NCBI GenBank assembly: GCA_022560025.1 | Contig: JAFISE010000012.1 | Span: 1-64,000, forward strand | Length of the DNA stretch: 64,000 nucleotides | Direction: 5' to 3' | DNA from: Stagonosporopsis chrysanthemi | Taxonomy: Eukaryota; Ascomycota; Dothideomycetes; Pleosporales; Didymellaceae | Shown: positions 57,701 to 64,000 of the stretch, piece after piece | Layout: each line of letters starts with the position of its first letter | Position numbering within the stretch: position 1 is the first letter of the stretch | Made by a program: the position numbers and the translations under genes | Notes under the pieces: generated by a model | What the model saw: only the letters and a program-made list of their open reading frames with translations | Databases searched by the model: none | Told to the model about the DNA's origin: nothing

Positions 57701-58085
57701 ACACCGAGGATCCATCTCGATGTCTGTCCTCCTTCCTTCTCTGCCCCGTCGCAACCGCCATCCTGGTTTACTGTCTCGGCTAACGTATCGTTTGAGCAGA
57801 ACTTAGTGCCGGACGTGCTTGTATCACCTCCCATTCCCGGCATTGAGCAGCGGAGCTACCACACCGAGGCCGCCACTCTGTAAGCAGCATCTGGATGTGT
57901 TTATGAGAATCCGGAGGCTAATCCAATATGGCAGGTAAAACGGCAACAGCTCAGTTGATCCGGTCCAGGACCTTTTCGACAGGTACATAAGGAGCAGAGA
58001 TCTCTCTTCTGAAAGACCAGACAGCAGAGCAACTTCATACCCATCAACAACAGCTTCTGATCACTCTTACTTCACGACCACCATC

Positions 58086-59337
58086 ATGCAGCTCAGCTTT
58101 CTCCTCTCCTTTCTGCCAGCTTTTGTTCTGGCCGCTCCAGCTCCTGTTCTACAGCCTCGTTCCGGTTCTCCCATTCCTGGGCGCTACATTGTTAGGCTGC
58201 AGAACCAGGGCCTTCAGGCCATCCTTGAAGGTGCCCTCAAGCTTCTCGAGAAGGAACCGGCCCATGTCTACAGATTCGGCGACTTCAGTGGTTTCGCCGC
58301 CGAGATTAGCGATGATATAGTTCAGCTCCTTCGGAGCTTTCCTGGTGTTCAGTACATCGAGCAAGATGCTGTTGTCACTGCAAATCTGGGTGAAATTGAT
58401 AATATAGAGAAGAGAGCTTATACCACCCAATCTTCTGCCCCCTGGGGTCTTGGCCGCATCTCCAGTCAGAGCCCCGGTTCTACTTCCTATACCTACGATA
58501 CCACAGCTGGAGCCAACGCCTGCGTGTATGTCATCGACACTGGCATCTACACTGCCCATCCCGAATTCGAGGGTCGTGCTACTTTCCTTGCCAACTACGC
58601 CGGCGACGGCTCCAACACTGATGGAAATGGACACGGCACTCACTGTGCTGGTACCGTTGGCTCTAAGACCTACGGTGTAGCTAAGAAGGCCAAGATATTC
58701 GCTGTCAAGGTCCTTGACGCCTCTGGTCAGGTATGACTCACCGGACGCATTCGATATGTCACTGGCTTCCATTCTAACGTCTAAACAGGGCACCAACTCT
58801 GGAGTTATTGCTGGGATCAGCTTTGTTGCCAACGACTCCAAAACCCGTCCTGGCTGCACTGCCGGTATTGTCGGCAGTCTGTCTCTTGGTGGCACCAAGT
58901 CTACTGCCGTCAATTCTGCTATTGCTAATGCTGTAACTTCCGGTGTTTTTATGGCTGTCGCAGCTGGGAACGAGGCACAGAATGCTAACAATGTTTCGCC
59001 TGCTTCCGAGCCTTCCGCTTTCACCGTCGCTGCATCTGATATCAATGACCAGTTTGCTACCTTCTCCAACTGGGGCCCTTCCGTTGATATCATTGCGCCT
59101 GGTGTCTCAATCCTGTCAACTTGGAACAATGGCGGTACCAACACCATCTCTGGTACTTCGATGGCTACTCCTCATATTGCTGGTCTAGCTGCCTATATCC
59201 TCGCCTTCGAGGGTAAGAAGACGCCGGCCGCTCTTGCAAGCCGTCTTCAGACACTTGCACTTAAGAACAAGGTCACCAGCATTCTCGGATCGGGCACTGT
59301 CAACTACCTTGCCTTCAATGGTAATCCTAGCGGTTAA
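58086..59337 (+). CDS. Secreted proteinase K-like subtilisin (S8A)
   Basis: Extracellular serine endopeptidase. Two exons: 58086-58730 and 58789-59337, intron 58731-58788 (GTATGA...AACAG), total 397 aa. Signal peptide MQLSFLLSFLPAFVLAAPAP (cut near residue 16-18), I9 inhibitor propeptide (PGRYIVRLQN to QYIEQDAVVTAN, about 31-100), then the catalytic domain beginning near TTQSSAPWGLGRIS. Triad: Asp151 (VIDTGI), His183 (GHGTHCAG), Ser339 (GTSMATPH); oxyanion Asn276 (AAGNEA). All conserved, so activity is expected after propeptide removal. Size is typical for fungal alkaline proteases. A second S8A gene lies 2.6 kb downstream on the same strand. Confidence 0.96.
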
Positions 59338-61814
59338 GTGGATGGTTGAGCAAGCGTTGATTTTTGCAAGATGAGTATTCGAGCGTTCTGTTAGATGCAA
59401 CACGCGAGTGTCTTACGGATGCATATGCTCTTTTGCGTTTGCGAAGCCTTTCGTTTGGCGGTGCGGTCAGGTATCAGATGACTTATATTTCTGTTGGTAA
59501 CTTATGTAAGCGATGAATTATTTTCAATTGTCAGGCAAGATTTCCTCCCAATCACATGCGCTCTCACGTGCAGCAACTGATGTGACCCAGCTACTTTGTA
59601 GCCTGCCTTCGGACGTGTGTGTTTCTGCAGGATTAGTGTTGGCATGTTACATCTGGATCGTGAGGAAATTGTTCGCGTTGCACTGTACACAGTACTCCCT
59701 TGTGGTATGTCACATTGACTTGACGTGTCATTCCTTGTGACTAACATGGTAGGAGCCTCCGTGGATACGAGGCTGCACGACAATAGAGTTCTGTTCGTTG
59801 AGCATCGCCTAAGAATGTAGGTTAAGCCGGGAACTTTTGCCAGAGGAATGTGAAAGACATGTGGCGCTGTGTGTTCTGGTCGTCTGTCGTCATGCCGCGG
59901 AGCCGCTTTCCTTTTCCAGACAGCATACCATTGTAGTGCGAAAAGATTGAAACAACTCCAAAATGCACCTAAAAGCAAACTCATTTCAACGAGTACTTAC
60001 ACGTAACTGCAGAACAAAAGAACTAGTACAAAACTTTAAGAGTACTTCTTAGATAGCATAGAGGCTGGCTGTAAAATTTGTTTTGCCCTCAAACAGCTTT
60101 CAGTAGAGCTACAGCTGTTCAAATTGGATGTGTCTCAACATGTTAGCGTGGGCGTGCCAGAGTTTCATACTATCGGCACCACGGCAGTCGTACTGTTGCA
60201 CTGCATTCGGTCTGACCTGCGTAGGCGTGGTGGCGAAAGTTTCTTCGTTCAAGTTGTGCAACGTCCATTCCGGTCTTCCGAGGCCTTTGAGGACTGTCGG
60301 AAGCCGTCATTGCGCCACGGAAACACTGTTTCTGGCTGCTTCGACGTCCGCTTTGTTGAAGCCTTCGATACATTGAATACAAATATTGGAGTCGCGTCAT
60401 CGACGTTATAACTAGTTCGGCATTACAGAATCCGGTGAAGTGTCGGCCGTGGAGAAGTTCAAAACATCATACGAATGTGTGCAGGGGAGGCGCGGCCCAG
60501 CGTGTGTCTATTGCAGCCGGCGTTTTTTGCACCTACACTGTGCTGCCGGTCTCTAAATAAGAACTGCAGAGCTATCTACACCTACAACTGCAAGTGGTGG
60601 AATCACACATTCGTGGATCTTGCCAAGAGAAGTCAAGTAGCTGCATTGGCATGCATCAAAGCACAAGACGACTAGTAGTTTCGAGTGACTTTGAAGTATA
60701 AATTCGCTGAGGTGGGAACTGTCCTCGGTGTTGTGCGATCATGAGGCCGCAAACGGCTTTTCGCGTTTGGTAGACTACTCTAGACCACACTTCTGATTGT
60801 TAGGTACACTACCACAACTTCACGACGTACTGTACGTCAGTTGATACAGCTCGGTCCCTTTGTTCAGCTATCAGAGACGATATAAAACCATTCGGCGTAA
60901 GGAAGAGGTCCGACTTGCTGCGGGATTTCGCCACCTTAAAAGTGTACGTGCATCATTTCGTCCATCAATTTGACCAGGGAATGATGAAATCTCGCCACAA
61001 AGTATACAGGAAACTGTCATACGCAAGTCCTTGTCATAGGAAAGAAACGCCTCGAACCAGCATGTGCTGTCGTACGAAGTCAGTGGCGTGGTGCGCGCGA
61101 GCTAACATGCTGTGGTACGCCTATAGACACTCCAGCTAACCTGTAGGCAACGGTCAAGCTCATGGGCGTGCGGAGTGTCTACCTTCGGATGGGCACCGTT
61201 TACCGCCGATGTTCCTGTAGGACCGTGACAGAACGAGCTGGACTCTGATACATAACCTCGTGCCAATCATTGCTCGTGTACAGACAACGTATACGTTCTT
61301 TTCAATGACGTAAATTTAAAGACACTTTGGAGCATTAAGCATAGAGCTCCAGTGTCGTCTCGCTGACAGCCCAACAAGGGTCGACATGTGCGGGTACAGC
61401 CAAACTCCCAGTGCGCATGCCTTATCTTCTCACTTCATCCAGAAAAATCCATGCCATTGTATCCTGGTGATCACAGGGGTCCTCAACCAACCAATTTGCT
61501 TCTGCAGTTCGACCGCTTGGTTGTACTGATCAGTTTACGAGATGCTGGCCACGTCCAGTCTACACTACGTTCGTGGTGTCCATGCACATGGTTTGGAAGT
61601 CCGTTGAACAGTCGGGGCCACGAAAAACAGCCACCACATGACCTATGTGCTTCAATCAGTACACCAAAGCCGCCCTTGCACCTCCAACATCGTGTGACCA
61701 CCCCCTGGACTAATTTTCTCAACAACTTAGTCACCGTATGATGCGACACTACGCCATAGCAGTTGTGCAGATTGTGGACGAATTTCCTATACCTGAAGTT
61801 TTCCAAGACTTACG
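59338..61814. other. Intergenic between the two subtilisins
   Basis: 2.5 kb without a supported gene. The frames at 59502-59984 (-), 60124-60411 (+) and 61388-61741 (+) show no domain or splice support. A TATAAAA sequence at about 60885 has no gene behind it. Confidence 0.45.
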
Positions 61815-61823
61815 TATATATAT
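61815..61823 (+). promoter_or_regulatory. TATA box of the second subtilisin
   Basis: TATATATAT about 84 bp upstream of the ATG at 61907, within normal fungal TATA-to-start distance. Confidence 0.55.
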
Positions 61824-61906
61824 CATAGTTACAAAAAAGGTAGACATTTGTCGCACCTCAATTCTTTATTGCTACTGCACAGACTGACTATAAGTTCAAG
61901 CTCAGC

Positions 61907-63282
61907 ATGCACCTCTTCACGCATTTCACGGTTCTCTCTGTCGCCTTTGCGGCCCCTCTGCTCCAAGCCGAAGAAGCTGCCACTGTAATACCAGGCCAAT
62001 ATATCGTCAAGCTAAAACACAATGAGGCTACAACAGCCGCGGCTGCCATAGAATCTCTTAAGCAGTCACTCTCCACAGCTCCAAAATTCACCTACGCGCT
62101 TCCTGGCTTCCAGGGTTTTGCAGGTACCCTCTCTGCTACAGAAATTGCAAAGCTTCAAGACTCCGACCTTGTAAGTTCCTTGCAGAGATATGTAGGGGTT
62201 CTGGTGTAACATTGCAGTAGATCGATTACATACAGCCGGATGCCAAAGTGCATGCGTACACCTTGGTCTACCAAGAATCTGCTACGTGGGGACTCACCCG
62301 TATCAGTCACCAGCTGGCTGGAGAACAGCCATATATCTTCGACGATTCTGCTGGGGAAGGAACCTGTGCTTATGTCATAGACACCGGTATAGACGTTGGT
62401 CATCCTGATTTCGAAGGCCGTAAGCAGTACCCCTTTCCAGTCCAGGTGCGGTTCGCTAACTTTTTGAGGCGCGACTCACCTCGCCAACTTTTCCGACGAG
62501 GAAAGTGATGAAGACGGCGAGGGGCACGGCACACATGTTGCTGGCACGATTGGCTCACGTGCGTTTGAGCACAACCCCGAATCCTGGTTGTCCGATAGAT
62601 GCTAACCATGGCAAGATACCTATGGTGTAGCGAAGAAGACCACACTCTTCGCTGTCAAGGTATTAAATGCACTCGGTGAAGGTGAGAATTCCGGCATAAT
62701 CGCAGGCATTAATTTTGTCATTACCGATGCACCGCAACGTGACTGCCCGAAAGGAGTAGTCGCGAACATGAGTGTAGGGGGTCGCAAAAACACTGCCGTA
62801 AACCAAGCTGTAAGTAGTCACACATTTTTATCGACCTTCATAATTGAACGACATAGGTTGCGGCCGCAGTCGCCAGCGGTGTATTCGTCGCCGTCGCCGC
62901 AGGCAACGATGGTGTCAACGCGCGCTACCAATCACCGGCCTCTGAGCCCACCGTGTGCACGGTCGGTGCAACTTCAGCAAATGACAGCATGCCTTACTGG
63001 TCGAACTACGGGCCCAGTGTCGATGTACTTGCGCCAGGTGTGGATATCACTAGTTTGAGTCGCGATGGAGGTATTGCGGTGCTTGAGGGTACATCGATGG
63101 CTACTCCACATGTCGCAGGATTGGGTGCGTATCTGCTGGGGCTGAAGGGAGGTGGAACGGAAGGTTTGTGTGAGAAAATTGCGGGCATGGGTCTGAGTGG
63201 CGTGGTATCGGATGTGAAGATGGGAACGCCGAACAAGTTGATAAACAATGGCGCGTTGAACGTAGAAGCCCATGGACACTAG
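61907..63282 (+). CDS. Secreted proteinase K-like subtilisin (S8A), five exons
   Basis: Extracellular serine endopeptidase, paralogue of the gene at 58086. Exons: 61907-62170, 62221-62419, 62469-62558, 62616-62809, 62857-63282; introns of 50, 49, 57 and 47 nt, total 390 aa in frame. Signal peptide MHLFTHFTVLSVAFAAPLLQA, I9 propeptide (PGQYIVKLKHNE to DYIQPDAKVH), catalytic domain from TWGLTRISH. Triad: Asp142 (VIDTGI), His174 (GHGTHVAG), Ser329 (GTSMATPH); oxyanion Asn266 (AAGNDG). The propeptide and catalytic core are shorter and more acidic (DEESDEDGEG) than in the upstream paralogue, and four introns replace one, so it is not a recent tandem copy. Confidence 0.93.
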
Positions 63283-63455
63283 AATGACAATCGTATGCTC
63301 TGGCAATCTTGGGAAGAATGTCTCCTTTGGCTAAAAAACCAGCCTCGACTTCTCAAGTTCAGTCTTGATACACTGTGCTAGAAACTGCTCTTTCAAAAGA
63401 CTCGAAATGTGGTATCATGATCCACAAACGCTGTCCCACGGACCCTCTCTGATGA

Positions 63456-64000
63456 TCAGACATGAGCGGGAGTGATACTTGAACTTAAGCTCGTCATATT
63501 GCGACCGCGGACGTGAGCGAGAAGATCATCCAAGTCTTCAGGCCCGAGGCTCTTATCATCGACCGACATGCCCACCTGTTGCTTCAGATCCCCGGTTTGG
63601 TCCTTGATCCCGGGGCTGCTTGCGTGTTTAGTATCTCTGTGTGATACCCATCGAACAAGCTCATCAACATCATCGTCCTGGAGATAGCCTGTATCATCGA
63701 ATTGAGGTGAGCGGTCTCTTGATCGTCCGCGCGCTGCCTCTAGCACGGAAATGTCATCTTTCTTTGCAACTTCGCTGGCGTCGGCGATGGATTCCCCGCT
63801 CGTGTTGTCGTGATGGGTCATCCACCTTCCGATCTCGGGCACGTCCAAGTTCTCGAATTCGGGGTCTGGCTCAACCTGAAAAGTGCTCCGCCGCTGCAAA
63901 ATGGGCCCTGCCATTACACCGTCACGTCGTGATACCCATCGGCTGAGACTGCCCTCAACGCTATCTTTGTCCTGCTCACACCATTCCGGACTTGGCTCAG
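63456..64000 (-). CDS. Hypothetical protein with RW-containing repeats (5' end outside window)
   Basis: Frame ending at 63456 stays open to the right edge beyond the internal ATG at 63914, so the N-terminus is probably missing. No family recognised. Imperfect repeats are visible: SLSRWVSRRD, PEIGRWMTHHD, DELVRWVSHRD, and a degenerate LDDLLAHVRGRN, each preceded by an acidic stretch, with spacings of 38 and 58 residues between the RW pairs. Between them lie Arg/Asp/Ser-rich segments (ARGRSRDRSPQ). It may be a scaffold or regulator binding several copies of one partner, but that is a guess. Confidence 0.5.
   Translation of the reverse strand, partial: EPSPEWCEQDKDSVEGSLSRWVSRRDGVMAGPILQRRSTFQVEPDPEFENLDVPEIGRWMTHHDNTSGESIADASEVAKKDDISVLEAARGRSRDRSPQFDDTGYLQDDDVDELVRWVSHRDTKHASSPGIKDQTGDLKQQVGMSVDDKSLGPEDLDDLLAHVRGRNMTSLSSSITPAHV

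Larger units (their letters stand above)
53487..58085. other. Gene-poor, repeat-bearing region
   Basis: 4.6 kb with no supported gene. Short open frames (55209-55592, 55899-56276, 56646-57131 on the minus strand) lack recognisable domains and splice partners. It carries the purine tract and AT-rich repeats listed separately. The last 200 bp are the promoter and leader of the first subtilisin; TACATAAGG near 57982 is a weak TATA-like candidate. Confidence 0.5.

Noticed and set aside
58149..59147. 332-codon minus-strand open frame
   Set aside because: Antisense to both exons of the first subtilisin and even crosses its intron; no domain.
59502..59984. 160-codon minus-strand frame as a gene
   Set aside because: Composition unlike neighbouring genes and no recognisable motif or promoter.

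Overview
The window looks like about 64 kb of a filamentous ascomycete (Pezizomycotina) chromosome, probably a Dothideomycete and possibly Pleosporales. The evidence is intron-split genes on both strands with 40-60 nt introns (GT...AG, CTGAC/CTAAC-like branch sites), fungal-only families (Zn2Cys6 regulator, DUF7923-type CCCH protein, fungal rhodopsin-like and RGS-7TM proteins, Emi1) and no bacterial operon structure. The exact order is inferred, not shown. Exon joins were worked out by hand from splice motifs and reading frame; no RNA evidence was available.

Layout. 0-24 kb is a conserved core block: a CCCH zinc-finger protein (-), the giant lipid-transfer protein VPS13 (-, 3196 aa), an EMI1-like twin CX9C protein (+), cytosolic HSP70 (-), a DUF3429 mitochondrial inner membrane protein (+), glycerol kinase (+) and a tartrate/D-malate dehydrogenase-type enzyme (-). 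The dehydrogenase is divergent from a Zn2Cys6 transcription factor (+) whose reading frame is broken in the middle. 28-41 kb holds a Cys-rich hypothetical protein (-), a secreted right-handed beta-helix protein (+), a vacuolar carboxypeptidase S-like M20 peptidase (-), a GprK-like 7TM-RGS receptor (-), a small rhodopsin-domain protein (-) and an old yellow enzyme (-). 42-47.5 kb contains the most unusual locus: a trypsin-like domain joined through a predicted intron to a C-terminal two-TM DUF6601-like domain (-, 1014 aa), divergent from a single-TM fungal protein (+). 47.7-50.7 kb is a head-to-head pair, mitochondrial ICP55 aminopeptidase (-) and a SIRT5-class sirtuin (+), sharing 278 bp. 50.9-53.5 kb carries two adjacent decayed oxidoreductases (an AKR7-type aldo-keto reductase and an SDR). 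53.5-58 kb is gene-poor with G runs, a purine tract and AT-rich repeats. 58-63.3 kb holds two proteinase K-like subtilisins (+). The window ends inside a hypothetical gene with RW-containing repeats (-).

How the parts relate. Several core genes serve mitochondria (EMI1-like, DUF3429, ICP55, SIRT5-type) or membrane lipid transfer (VPS13). The right half is accessory in character: secreted hydrolases, receptors, pseudogenes and repeats. Gene decay (TF, AKR, SDR, and possibly a small ORF after glycerol kinase) recurs, each case with its own lesions. No rRNA, CRISPR, intact transposon or confidently recognised tRNA was found. I found no complete system that I could claim is undescribed; the protease-DUF6601 locus is the best candidate.
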